Positions 43,180 through 52,270 of a DNA stretch of 64,000 nt are shown here, piece after piece (the first letter of the stretch is position 1; each line of letters begins with the position of its first letter). Source of the stretch: Bradyrhizobium sp. CCH5-F6 (GTDB lineage Bacteria; Pseudomonadota; Alphaproteobacteria; Rhizobiales; Xanthobacteraceae); the NCBI RefSeq assembly GCF_001556045.1, contig NZ_LSIC01000022.1, positions 1 through 64,000 of the forward strand, read 5' to 3'. The translations under genes were made by a program, and so were the position numbers. Below the pieces are notes generated by a model, which was given only the letters and a program-made list of their open reading frames with translations, ran no database searches and was not told the DNA's origin.

Positions 43180-43869
43180 TCATCCGATCGCAAAATCGGC
43201 TGCCGTCTCGGCGTGAATGGCCGTCGTGTCGAACGTTTCGACCGAGGTGTCGTCCTGGCCGACCAGCATCGTGATCTCGGTGCAGCCGAGGATCATGCAT
43301 TCGGCGCCGCGGGCGACGAGGGCTGCCATCACCTCCTGGTAGCGACGGCGCGAGGGAGCGGCGACGTTCCCGAGGCAGAGCTCGTCGTAGATGATGCGGT
43401 TCACGTCCGCGCGCGCGTCGGCCGGAGGAATCAGCACGTCGAGATCATGCGCGCGCAACCGGTCGATGTAGAAATCCTGCTCCATCGTGAACTTGGTGCC
43501 GAGCAGCCCGACCCGCCGGTATCCCTTGGCCCGAATTCGCTGCGCCGTCGCGTCGCCGATGTGAATGAACGGAACGGCCACGCTCGATATGATCTCGGGT
43601 GCCAGTTTATGCATCGTGTTCGTGCAGAGCACGATTGCACGCGCCCCGGCGCTTTCGAGCCGCTGTGCGACCTCCGCCAGGCTGGCCGCTGCCTCCTGCC
43701 AGCGGCCGGCGTATTGCATTTGTTTGATCTCCTCGAAATCGTAGGAATACATCAACAAGGGTGCCGAATGCAGCTTGCCCATGCGATCGCGGACCCGCTC
43801 GTTGATCAGCTTGTAGTAGAGCGCGGTGCTCTCCCAGCTCATGCCCCCGATCAGGCCAATGGTTTGCAT
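43180..43869 (-). CDS. Aspartate/glutamate racemase family protein
   Basis: A 229-residue product. N-terminal IGLIGGMSWESTALYYKLIN, the first catalytic cysteine in LCTNTMHK and the second in GCTEITML are the aspartate racemase hallmarks (YgeA-like). Both catalytic cysteines are present. It interconverts L- and D-aspartate or a related amino acid by inference. A second, unrelated member of the racemase superfamily lies at 48033. Confidence 0.9.
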   Translation of the reverse strand: MQTIGLIGGMSWESTALYYKLINERVRDRMGKLHSAPLLMYSYDFEEIKQMQYAGRWQEAAASLAEVAQRLESAGARAIVLCTNTMHKLAPEIISSVAVPFIHIGDATAQRIRAKGYRRVGLLGTKFTMEQDFYIDRLRAHDLDVLIPPADARADVNRIIYDELCLGNVAAPSRRRYQEVMAALVARGAECMILGCTEITMLVGQDDTSVETFDTTAIHAETAADFAIG

Positions 43870-44089
43870 TCGAGTGCTCCAGAACAGTTGCCTCGGCCGG
43901 ATCGTAGACGAAGACGCCGAAGCTCGGAAGCCGTCCCTTGATTGTGGCAGCTCCGCCGTGCCATCATTCCCTCGCGCCGATTTGATCCTCAGCTTGCGGG
44001 CGCATCTAAAAATGCAGCTAAAGAGAACCGCTATCCCTGCATCGTCCCGCATTGCGTGAGCCGTCGGCCATCTCGACTGGGAGGGCCAA

Positions 44090-44836
44090 ATGAAACTTGC
44101 TGCGATCGCGGATGTGCACGGGAATCGTCCGGCGCTGGACGCCGTCCTTGCGGACATTGCCGCGCTCGGTATCGACGACGTCGTGAACCTTGGAGACCAC
44201 GTCAGCGGACCGCTCGAGGCGGCCGGAACTGCAGACCTGCTCATCGAGCGGGGATTTCCGTCGGTGCGGGGAGATCAGGACCGCATCCTACTGGAGCTCC
44301 GGCAGGCGGGCACTTCCTCACGGAGCGATTTTCAACAGCTTGAGCGCAGGCATTTCGAGTGGATGGCTGATATGCCGTCCACTCTGATGTACAAAGACCG
44401 GGTGTTCCTGTGCCACGCATCGCCTACCAACGATGCTGCCTTCTGGCTCGACACGATAAGTGAGAGCGGTGTGGTGCGCGCCAGTTCGATCGAGGAGATC
44501 GAGGTCGAGGCCGAAGGGATCGATGCCCAAATCATCCTGTGCGGGCACACTCACATTCCAAGGATTGTTCGTCTGAGGGATGGGCGACTGGTCGTAAATC
44601 CCGGCAGCGTTGGGTTGCCCGGTTACGATGGAAGATTGCCTGTGCCTTACGTCGTCGAGCTCGGCACGCCTCACGCGTGCTACGCCATATTGGAGCATGC
44701 CGGAGGAGGCTGGTCCGCGAGCATCCGCTACGTGCCCTACGATAGCGCCGCCATGGCCGCACTGGCGCGCCGCAAGGGCATGCTCACCTGGGCGAGCGCG
44801 ATTGCAACCGGTTGGGTTCGGCCGGAGCGGAGTTAG
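44090..44836 (+). CDS. Metallophosphoesterase
   Basis: A 248-residue calcineurin-type phosphoesterase. Metal-binding motifs: DVHGN (residues 8-12), GDHV, then GDQD where GNHD is usual, CHAS and GHTH. The usual Asn metal ligand is replaced by Asp and the catalytic His by Gln. The fold resembles YfcE-type and diadenosine-tetraphosphatase-like enzymes; the substrate is unknown. The gene stands alone. Confidence 0.88.
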   Translation: MKLAAIADVHGNRPALDAVLADIAALGIDDVVNLGDHVSGPLEAAGTADLLIERGFPSVRGDQDRILLELRQAGTSSRSDFQQLERRHFEWMADMPSTLMYKDRVFLCHASPTNDAAFWLDTISESGVVRASSIEEIEVEAEGIDAQIILCGHTHIPRIVRLRDGRLVVNPGSVGLPGYDGRLPVPYVVELGTPHACYAILEHAGGGWSASIRYVPYDSAAMAALARRKGMLTWASAIATGWVRPERS

Positions 44837-45090
44837 GCCGGCACCGGGTCAGAAAGGCACGCCGCGCTCCTCTGAAGCTGCGGAGCTCCAAGCTCTCCGG
44901 TATCTGTTCGCGGGCCTGGTCAAGCGGCCGCGGCACCGGCGGTCGTGCAAACGGCAGGGACGGGCATGCCGCCTGCGCAGGCTGCGAAAAGCCTTTCGAT
45001 CTTGCGCGTCCTGTCGGCCTGTCCTACGCCACCTCCGAACGAATTTTGCGAGGCGGTGAGGGGCATCGCCGAAGTCTCGAGGGAGCCGAC

Positions 45091-46752
45091 ATGACCATCC
45101 GCAACACCCGCACCGGGGGCCAGATCCTGATCGATCAGCTCGTCGCCCAAGGCGTCGAGCGCGTCACCTGCGTGCCGGGCGAGAGCTATCTGGCGGCGCT
45201 CGATGCGCTGCATGACAGCCCGATCGACGTCGTGATCTGCCGCGCCGAAGGTGGCGCGGCGATGATGGCGGAGGCCTATGGCAAGCTCACGGGGCGGCCT
45301 GGTGTCTGCTTCGTCACCCGCGGCCCCGGCGCGACCAATGCCAGCCACGGCGTCCACATCGCGATGCAGGATTCGACGCCGATGATCCTGTTCGTCGGCC
45401 AGGTCGATACCGGCATGCGCGAGCGCGAGGCGTTCCAGGAGCTCGACTACAAGGCGGTGTTCGGCACCATGGCGAAATGGGCGGTCGAGATCGATCGCCC
45501 CGACCGCATTCCGGAGCTGGTCGCGCGCGCCTTCCGCGTCGCCATGCAGGGCCGCCCGGGCCCGGTGGTGATCGCGCTGCCGGAGAACATGCTGACCGAG
45601 ACCGCCGCCGTGGCCGATGCCAAGCGCATCGAGCCCGCCGTCAGTTGGCCGGCGCCTGCCGATATCGAACGCGTCGGTGCGATGCTTGCGAGCGCAAAGG
45701 CGCCGCTCGTCATTCTCGGCGGCACACGCTGGACCGATGAGGCGACCAAGAGCATCGCGCGCTTTGCCGAGCGCTTCGATCTGCCCGTCGCGACCTCGTT
45801 CCGCCGGGCCTCGCTGATCGATGCCGATCATTCGCACTATGCCGGCGATCTCGGCATCGGCCCGAGCCCGGGCCTGAAGGCGCGCATCGAGGGCGCCGAT
45901 GTCATCCTGCTCATCGGCGGCCGCATGTCGGAGATGCCGTCCTCGTCCTACACGCTGCTGGACATTCCGACGCCGCAACAGAAGCTGATCCATGTGCACC
46001 CGGGCTCGGAAGAGCTCGGCCGGGTCTATCAGCCGGCGCTTGCGATCCAGGCGACGCCGGCCGCCTTCGCTGCCGCCGTCGAGCCGCTGAAGCCCGCCGG
46101 CGCGGTGGCCTGGAAGGGCGAGGCCGCCAAGGCACATGCCGATTATCTCGCCTGGACCGACAAGGCGCGCGAGCTGCCGGGCAGGTTCCAGTACGGCCAG
46201 GTGATGACCTGGCTGCGCGACCGCCTGCCGAAGGACGCCATCGTTTGCAACGGCGCCGGCAATTATGCCGGCTGGATCCATCGCCATCACCGCTTCCACA
46301 GCTTTGCGGCCCAGCTCGCGCCAACCTCGGGCTCGATGGGCTACGGTGTGCCGGCGGGCGTGATGGCAAAGCGGCACTATCCGGATCGCGTCGTCGTCGC
46401 CTTTGCCGGCGACGGCTGCATCCTGATGAATGGCCAGGAATTCGCGACAGCCGTGCAGTATGACGCGCCACTGATCGTCATCATCATCGACAATTCGCAA
46501 TACGGCACCATCCGCATGCACCAGGAGCGCGACTATCCCGGCCGCGTCGTCGGCACCCAGCTCAAGAACCCGGATTTCGCGATGTACGCGAAAGCGTTCG
46601 GCGGCCATGGTGAGCGCGTGGAGCGCACCGAAGAGTTCGCGCCGGCATTCGAGCGCGCGCTGGCCTCGGGCAAGCCGGCGATCCTCCACTGCATCATCGA
46701 TCCGCGCGCGATCTCGGTCGGCAAGGACTTCGTCCCTGCGGTGAAGGCTTAA
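45091..46752 (+). CDS. Thiamine-diphosphate-dependent enzyme (acetolactate synthase-like)
   Basis: A 553-residue enzyme. The N-terminal TPP PYR domain has catalytic glutamate in CRAEGGAAMMAEAYGKLTG. A central Rossmann-type domain (about residues 190-320) follows, then the PP domain with FAGDGCILMNGQEFATAVQY and later IIDNSQYGTIRMHQ for TPP/Mg binding. A GAGGGAG ribosome site precedes the ATG at 45091. It is the first gene of a four-gene rightward block with an amine oxidase, a racemase-like protein and an SDR. It probably handles a 2-oxo acid from amino acid breakdown; the exact reaction is unknown. Confidence 0.9.
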   Translation: MTIRNTRTGGQILIDQLVAQGVERVTCVPGESYLAALDALHDSPIDVVICRAEGGAAMMAEAYGKLTGRPGVCFVTRGPGATNASHGVHIAMQDSTPMILFVGQVDTGMREREAFQELDYKAVFGTMAKWAVEIDRPDRIPELVARAFRVAMQGRPGPVVIALPENMLTETAAVADAKRIEPAVSWPAPADIERVGAMLASAKAPLVILGGTRWTDEATKSIARFAERFDLPVATSFRRASLIDADHSHYAGDLGIGPSPGLKARIEGADVILLIGGRMSEMPSSSYTLLDIPTPQQKLIHVHPGSEELGRVYQPALAIQATPAAFAAAVEPLKPAGAVAWKGEAAKAHADYLAWTDKARELPGRFQYGQVMTWLRDRLPKDAIVCNGAGNYAGWIHRHHRFHSFAAQLAPTSGSMGYGVPAGVMAKRHYPDRVVVAFAGDGCILMNGQEFATAVQYDAPLIVIIIDNSQYGTIRMHQERDYPGRVVGTQLKNPDFAMYAKAFGGHGERVERTEEFAPAFERALASGKPAILHCIIDPRAISVGKDFVPAVKA

Positions 46753-46756
46753 GGCA

Positions 46757-48022
46757 ATGGCGGCCGGCCGCCACGTTGCCATCATCGGGGCCGGCGCGGT
46801 CGGTGTGATCAGCGCGATCGAGGCGCTGCGCGAGGGCCATCGCGTCACGCTGATCGACCCGGGCGAGCCCGGCGGCGAACAGGCCGCCAGTTACGGCAAC
46901 GCCGGCTGGCTGTCGTCGCATTCGGTGATCCCGCCGGCCGAGCCGGGCATCTGGAGGAAGGTGCCGGGATATCTCTTGGACCCGCTCGGTCCGCTCGCGA
47001 TCCGCTGGTCTTATCTGCCGAAGGCGTTGCCCTGGCTGATCAAGTATCTGCTCTCGGGCTGGACCGCGGCGCGGGTCGAGACGACGGCATTTGCGCTGCG
47101 CGACCTGCTGAAGGACGCACCGCTACTGCACCGGAAGCTCGCGGAAGAGGCCGGCGTGCCCGAGCTGATCGAGCGCAACGGCGTGATGCATGTCTTCCCG
47201 TCGCGCGGCAATTTCGACAACGATCTCGGCTGGCGCCTGCGCAAGAAGGTCGGCGTCCAGTGGCTGGAGCTCAACGCCGATGAGATGCGTCAGCGCGAGC
47301 CCGATCTGCATCCGCGCTACACCTTTGGCGTGGTGGTGGAGGAGGCTGGCCGCTGCCGCAACCCCGGGGCTTATGTCGCAGCTCTCGCGCAGCATGCGTT
47401 CGCGAGCGGTGCCAGGCACGTGCGGGCCAAGGCGACGGGACTCAAGCTCGATGGCAACAAGCTCGTAGCCGTCCTCACTGAGACCGGCGAGATCGCTTGC
47501 GATGCCGCTGTTGTCGCCGCCGGCGCGCGATCGAAGCAGCTCACCGCGTCGGTCGGCGATCCCCTCCCGCTCGAGACCGAGCGTGGCTATCACGTCGTGA
47601 TCGAGAACCCGGAGTCCGGCCCGCGCAGCTCGATGATGGCATCCGACGCCAAGATGGTCGTGAACTGGACCGACAAGGGTCTGCGCGCTGCCGGTACGGT
47701 CGAGATCGCCGGCCTGGAGGCAGCGCCGAACTGGAAGCGCGCCGAAATCCTGCGCAACCACCTCCTCAGCATGTTCCCAAAGCTGCCGAAGGACATTCCA
47801 GCCTCCCGCGTCAAGACCTGGTTCGGCCATCGTCCGAGCATGCCGGATGGACGTCCCTGCATCGGCTATGCGCGCGCCTCGCGCGACATCGTCTATGCCT
47901 TCGGCCACGGCCATGTCGGCCTGGTCGGCTCGGCCCGCACCGGCCGTCTCGTCGCACAGCTCCTGAGCGGCAAGCAGCCTGAGATTCCGCTCGGTCCCTT
48001 CGCGCCCGATCGTTTCCTGTGA
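46757..48022 (+). CDS. FAD-dependent D-amino acid dehydrogenase-like oxidoreductase (DadA type)
   Basis: A 421-residue flavoprotein. The N-terminal FAD motif is AIIGAGAVGVISAIEALREG, followed by YGNAGWLSSHSVIPPAEPG, typical of DadA, and a C-terminal GHGHVGLVGSARTGRLVAQL. It deaminates an amino acid, likely a D-isomer, to the 2-oxo acid. It follows the TPP-enzyme gene by 4 bases and is followed by a racemase-superfamily gene, which together suggest a D-amino acid or unusual amino acid pathway. Confidence 0.9.
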   Translation: MAAGRHVAIIGAGAVGVISAIEALREGHRVTLIDPGEPGGEQAASYGNAGWLSSHSVIPPAEPGIWRKVPGYLLDPLGPLAIRWSYLPKALPWLIKYLLSGWTAARVETTAFALRDLLKDAPLLHRKLAEEAGVPELIERNGVMHVFPSRGNFDNDLGWRLRKKVGVQWLELNADEMRQREPDLHPRYTFGVVVEEAGRCRNPGAYVAALAQHAFASGARHVRAKATGLKLDGNKLVAVLTETGEIACDAAVVAAGARSKQLTASVGDPLPLETERGYHVVIENPESGPRSSMMASDAKMVVNWTDKGLRAAGTVEIAGLEAAPNWKRAEILRNHLLSMFPKLPKDIPASRVKTWFGHRPSMPDGRPCIGYARASRDIVYAFGHGHVGLVGSARTGRLVAQLLSGKQPEIPLGPFAPDRFL

Positions 48023-48032
48023 GATTTGCACC

Positions 48033-48776
48033 ATGACCGCTTCAGCAAATCCGTCCTCCCGCATCGCTCGTGGCGGCAAGGCCATCTATGGCGCACCGCT
48101 CGGCATCCTGATGCTTGAGGCGCGCTTCCCCCGCATTCCCGGTGACATGGGCAACGGCACCACCTGGCCGTTCCCCGTGCTCTATCGCGTGGTGAGTGGC
48201 GCTTCGCCGGAAAAGGTGGTGCTGAAGGGCGCAGCCGGCCTGCTGCCTGACTTCATCGACGCCGCCAGGGATCTGGTGCGGCTCGGGGCCGAAGCCATCA
48301 CCACCAATTGCGGCTTCCTCTCGCTGTTCCAGAAGGAGATCGCGGCGGCCGTCGGCGTTCCCGTTGCGACCTCGTCGCTGATGCAGGTGCCCTGGGTGCA
48401 AGCGACCTTGCCGCCGGGCAAGCGCGTCGGCCTCGTCACGGTGTCGGGCTCGACCTTGACGCCGGCCCATCTCGAAGGCGCCGGCGTGCCGCTCGACACG
48501 CCGCTGGTCGGCACCGAGAACGGCAAGGAGTTCTTCCGTGTCCTGATCAAGGCCGAGAAGGACGACATGGACGTCGCGCAGGCCGAACGGGACGTGGTCG
48601 AGGCCGGCAAGGAGCTCGTCGCGAAGAACCCAGACGTCGGCGCCATCGTGCTCGAATGCACCAACATGCCGCCTTATGCCGCAGCGCTTCAGGCCGAAGT
48701 CGGGCTGCCGGTCTACGACATCTATTCCATGATCACCTGGTTTCACGCCGGACTGCGCCCGCGCGTCTTTGCGTGA
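48033..48776 (+). CDS. Asp/Glu/hydantoin racemase-superfamily protein
   Basis: A 247-residue product. The two cysteines occupying catalytic positions are in ITTNCGFLSLFQ and VLECTNMPPY. It is longer at the N-terminus than YgeA-like racemases (GILMLEARFPRIPGDMGN). Resembles uncharacterised Asp/Glu racemase family members near amino acid catabolic genes. It lies 10 bases after the DadA-like gene. Confidence 0.87.
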   Translation: MTASANPSSRIARGGKAIYGAPLGILMLEARFPRIPGDMGNGTTWPFPVLYRVVSGASPEKVVLKGAAGLLPDFIDAARDLVRLGAEAITTNCGFLSLFQKEIAAAVGVPVATSSLMQVPWVQATLPPGKRVGLVTVSGSTLTPAHLEGAGVPLDTPLVGTENGKEFFRVLIKAEKDDMDVAQAERDVVEAGKELVAKNPDVGAIVLECTNMPPYAAALQAEVGLPVYDIYSMITWFHAGLRPRVFA

Positions 48777-48815
48777 ACGCGTCCGCGAGATCGTCACAAG
48801 TCCTGGAGCGAAACC

Positions 48816-49595
48816 ATGAAGCTATCCGGCAAGGTCGCCGCCATCACCGGCGCGGCGCGCGGCATCGGCAAGGCCTGCGCGAAGAGATTCCTGGATGACG
48901 GCGTCAAGGTCGTCATCTCCGATATCGATGCAGACGGCCTGGCGGCGACGGCCGCCGAGCTCGGCCGTCCCGATGCCTTGCGCACAATCGTCGGCAATGT
49001 CGCCAGGCGCGCTGACGTGGATCAGCTCGTCGCGACCGCCGTGAAGGAGTTCGGCCGGCTCGACATCATGGTCAATAATGCGGGCGTGGCCCGCAACCGG
49101 GACATCCTCGACATTACCGAAGAGGAGTTCGACGAGATCATCGGCATCAACCTGAAGGGCGCGTTCTTCGGCGTGCAGGCGGCGGCCAGGCAGATGATCG
49201 CGCAGGGCGGTGGCGGGGTCATCATCAACATGTCCTCGGTGAATGCGCTGCTGGCGATCCCGGCGCTGGCGACTTACGCGATGTCCAAGGGCGGCATGAA
49301 GCAGCTCACCTCGGTCGCCGCGGTGGCCCTGGCTCCGCACAATATCCGCGTGGTCGCGGTCGGGCCCGGCACGATCCTGACCGACATGGTGGCCTCATCC
49401 ATCTACACCTCGGAGGAGGCCCGCAAGACCGTGATGTCGCGGACGCCCGCCGGCCGCGGCGGCGAGCCGAGCGAGGTGGCGTCGGTCGTGGCGTTCCTCG
49501 CCAGCGACGATGCGTCGTATATTACGGGCCAGACGATCTATCCGGACGGTGGAAGGCTGATCCTGAATTATACGGTGCCTGTGAAGGACAAGTAG
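48816..49595 (+). CDS. Short-chain dehydrogenase/reductase
   Basis: A 259-residue classical SDR. Cofactor motif TGAARGIG (residues 11-18), the NNAG structural motif, catalytic Ser in NMSSVNA, and YAMSK with Tyr and Lys. The C-terminal FLASDDASYITGQTIYPDGG is typical of the FabG-like group. It ends the rightward catabolic block; its substrate is not evident. Confidence 0.92.
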   Translation: MKLSGKVAAITGAARGIGKACAKRFLDDGVKVVISDIDADGLAATAAELGRPDALRTIVGNVARRADVDQLVATAVKEFGRLDIMVNNAGVARNRDILDITEEEFDEIIGINLKGAFFGVQAAARQMIAQGGGGVIINMSSVNALLAIPALATYAMSKGGMKQLTSVAAVALAPHNIRVVAVGPGTILTDMVASSIYTSEEARKTVMSRTPAGRGGEPSEVASVVAFLASDDASYITGQTIYPDGGRLILNYTVPVKDK

Positions 49596-49615
49596 GAAGC
49601 GCGCTGCATCTCCGT

Positions 49616-49701
49616 CGTCATGCCCGGGCTTGACCCGGGCATCCACGTCTTCCGGCGATTGTCGCGATGCGTGGATGGCCGGGACAAGCCCGGCCATGAC
49701 G
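49616..49701. repeat. Palindromic intergenic repeat
   Basis: CGTCATGCCCGGGCTTGACC near 49616 is mirrored by GGGACAAGCCCGGCCATGAC near 49679, and the inner CATCCACG/CGTGGATG pair extends the dyad. Elements of this type are abundant in Bradyrhizobium and other alphaproteobacteria. It lies between convergent genes. Confidence 0.85.
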
Positions 49702-49716
49702 GCGTGGCTCAGACTC

Positions 49717-50511
49717 TCACTCCGCCGCGACCGTCATGCCGTGGCCGAGCCGTTTCGAGATGCCGCCGGCGCAGTCGCGCAGCGCATGCGCGATCGGGCT
49801 GTCCCAGCGCGCATCGAACGTGCCTTCCGGCCCCATCGCGGTGATGACCAGCGCGACGTGGCCGGAATGGTCGAACACCGGCGCCGAGAATGCGTTGACG
49901 CCGGGCAGGGGATCGCCGAGCGCGCGGGCAAGGCCGTGCTTGCGGACTTCGGCGAGCATCTCGGCGACCTTCGCGCCTTTCACCGCGCGCTTCGGATTGT
50001 AGCCGACGCCGTGACGATCGAGCCCGCTTTCGAGCGCGGCAGTGATCGTCTTCTCCGGCAGGAACGCCGCAAAGGCGCGGCCCGTCGCGGTCTCCAGCAG
50101 TGCCATCACCGAACCGGCCCGCATCACGATATGCACCGGCTGGGCCGGCTCTTCGAGTTGCACCACGGTTGGACCGTACGTGCCCCAGACGGCGAGCGAG
50201 ACTGCATGTCCGATCTGGTTCGCGAGCGCCGCGATCCTAGGACGCGCGATGCGCACGCCCGAGAGACGGCGCAGGCTGATCAGGCCGAGCTCCAGCGCCA
50301 GCGCGCCGATTTCGTAGCGGCCGGTGGTCTCGTCCTGCTCGATCAGGCCGATGCGGGAGAAGCTGGCGAGATAGGGATGCGCCTTGGCGGGCGTCATGCC
50401 GGCTTCGCGGGCGAGATCGCGCAGCATCATCGGCTCGCCGCTCCTCGCGAGCGCGCGGAGCAATTCGCCGCCGACCTCGATCGACTGGATGCCGCGGCTT
50501 TCCCTCTTCAT
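49717..50511 (-). CDS. IclR-family transcriptional regulator
   Basis: A 264-residue product. The N-terminal winged helix (about residues 8-65) contains LRDLAREAGMTPAKAHPYLA. The C-terminal effector-binding IclR domain (about 80-255) follows, with LETATGRAFAAFLPE and GVNAFSAPVFDHSGHVALVI. The likely targets are the neighbouring catabolic genes: the flavoprotein and binding protein genes share its strand and lie upstream, so it may be the last gene of that unit. Confidence 0.92.
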   Translation of the reverse strand: MKRESRGIQSIEVGGELLRALARSGEPMMLRDLAREAGMTPAKAHPYLASFSRIGLIEQDETTGRYEIGALALELGLISLRRLSGVRIARPRIAALANQIGHAVSLAVWGTYGPTVVQLEEPAQPVHIVMRAGSVMALLETATGRAFAAFLPEKTITAALESGLDRHGVGYNPKRAVKGAKVAEMLAEVRKHGLARALGDPLPGVNAFSAPVFDHSGHVALVITAMGPEGTFDARWDSPIAHALRDCAGGISKRLGHGMTVAAE

Positions 50512-50528
50512 GCGCCTCCTGGCGTGGC

Positions 50529-52262
50529 TTACGCCGCGTTGCGCTTGGCGGCGTTGTCGGCGAGATGCCGGCCGGCAATGTAGCCGAAGGTCAGCGCCGG
50601 CCCAAGCGTGATGCCGGCGCCGGGATAGTTGCCGCCCATGATGCTCGCCATGTCGTTGCCGGCGGCATAGAGCCCGGGAATCACACGGCCCTCGGCGTCG
50701 AGCGCGCGGGCGTTCTCGTCGGTGACGATGCCGGCATAGGTGCCGAGATCGCCGACCACCATCTTGATCGCGTAAAACGGCCCGTTCTCGATCGGCGCGA
50801 CGCAGGGGTTGGGGCCGTGCATCGCGTCGCCCTGGTAGCGGTTATAGGCTTTCGAGCCCTTACCGAAGGCGGCATCGTGACCCAGCGGCGCGGTCGCATT
50901 GAACTGCCTGACCGTTTCGACGAACGCCTTGGCATCGATCCCGGCCTTGGCCGCCAGTGCCTCCAGCGTGTCGCCGCGCATGAGATAGCCGGTATTTAGG
51001 TGATGACCCAGCGGCATCGGGAAGGGCGGCACGCAGCCCAGGCCGTATTTGCGCAACGTCTTGTGATCGCAGACGAGGAAGGCCGCGATCTCCTCGCCGG
51101 GCCTGGCAGCCTTGATCATGGCCTGGACGAAGTCGTGATAGGAGTTGCCTTCATTGGCAAAACGTTTGCCGTCGCGCATCACCGCGATCACGCCGGGTTT
51201 GGCGCGATCGATGAAATGCGGCATCACGCCCTTCGAGCCGTCCTTGCGCGTGGTCAGCGACACCGGCACCCAGGCTGCCGCATTCGGCAGGCGATCCTCG
51301 ACATGCCCGCCGGCGGCTTCCGCCAGACGCAGTCCATCCCCGGTGTTGCCGGTCGGCCCCGGCGAATAATGCTCGTTGCCGGTCGGTGCATGCGGAAACA
51401 TCTTCTTGCGCCGTGCCACATCATGCGGAAAACCGCCGCAGGCGAGCACGACGCCCTGACGCGCACGCACGCGCACGTCGCGTCCATCGCGCGAGACGAT
51501 GGCGCCGGTGACGGTGCCATTCTCGACCGTCAGCTCGCGCACCGGCGAGGACAGCCACATCGGAATCTTCAGATCGAGCGCGGATTTTGCGAGACGCCCC
51601 GCCAGCGCGTTGCCGTTGGTCAGCGTCATGCCGCGGCCGTAGCGCAATACGTCCATCAGATGCCGCGACAGGCGCTTGGCGACGTAGGCCGCCGAGGTCA
51701 GCGACTTCGTCACCCGCATGAAATGGATGATCTCCTTGCCGCTTCCCAGCATCATGCCGAACACGGTCAGCTCGGGCAGCGGCATGCCCAGCGTCTTGAT
51801 GAGGTCGCCGAGCTCGCGCCCGTCGAACGGGCGCGTCACCATGGAGCGGCCGCCCTGGGCGCCGCCGGGTGCCTCCGCGTGATAATCCGGAAACACCAGC
51901 GGCATGTCGAAGCGCAACGCGGTCTTGGAGGTGAAGAAATCGACCGCCTCGGGGCCGGCGCTCAGGAAGGCATCGACGCGCGCGGCGTCGTAATTGTTGC
52001 CGGCTTCGTGGCGAAGATAGGTGCGGGCCTGTTCCGGCGTCTCCTCGATGCCGTAGGCTTTCGCCAGCGACGTCCCGGGAATCCAGAGCCAGCCGCCGGA
52101 GCGCGCGGTGGTGCCGCCGAAGCGCGGCTCCTTCTCGACGATCAGCACATCGAGGCCGCGATGGCGCGCGGTGATCGCGGCCGACATGCCGGAGCAGCCC
52201 GATCCGGCCACGAGCACGTCGCACTCGTAAGTCTCAATGGCGCTATGCTCGGTGCCGGTCAT
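50529..52262 (-). CDS. FAD-dependent dehydrogenase (3-ketosteroid dehydrogenase/fumarate reductase flavoprotein-like)
   Basis: A 577-residue flavoprotein. N-terminal FAD motif LVAGSGCSGMSAAITARHRG, then FGGTTARSGGWLWIPG, typical of FAD_binding_2 proteins. The C-terminal PGLYAAGNDMASIMGGNYPG and GPALTFGYIAGRH complete the FAD site. No signal peptide. The neighbours suggest a role in degrading the compound bound by the SBP encoded at 52271. Confidence 0.9.
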   Translation of the reverse strand: MTGTEHSAIETYECDVLVAGSGCSGMSAAITARHRGLDVLIVEKEPRFGGTTARSGGWLWIPGTSLAKAYGIEETPEQARTYLRHEAGNNYDAARVDAFLSAGPEAVDFFTSKTALRFDMPLVFPDYHAEAPGGAQGGRSMVTRPFDGRELGDLIKTLGMPLPELTVFGMMLGSGKEIIHFMRVTKSLTSAAYVAKRLSRHLMDVLRYGRGMTLTNGNALAGRLAKSALDLKIPMWLSSPVRELTVENGTVTGAIVSRDGRDVRVRARQGVVLACGGFPHDVARRKKMFPHAPTGNEHYSPGPTGNTGDGLRLAEAAGGHVEDRLPNAAAWVPVSLTTRKDGSKGVMPHFIDRAKPGVIAVMRDGKRFANEGNSYHDFVQAMIKAARPGEEIAAFLVCDHKTLRKYGLGCVPPFPMPLGHHLNTGYLMRGDTLEALAAKAGIDAKAFVETVRQFNATAPLGHDAAFGKGSKAYNRYQGDAMHGPNPCVAPIENGPFYAIKMVVGDLGTYAGIVTDENARALDAEGRVIPGLYAAGNDMASIMGGNYPGAGITLGPALTFGYIAGRHLADNAAKRNAA

Positions 52263-52270
52263 GTCTCACC

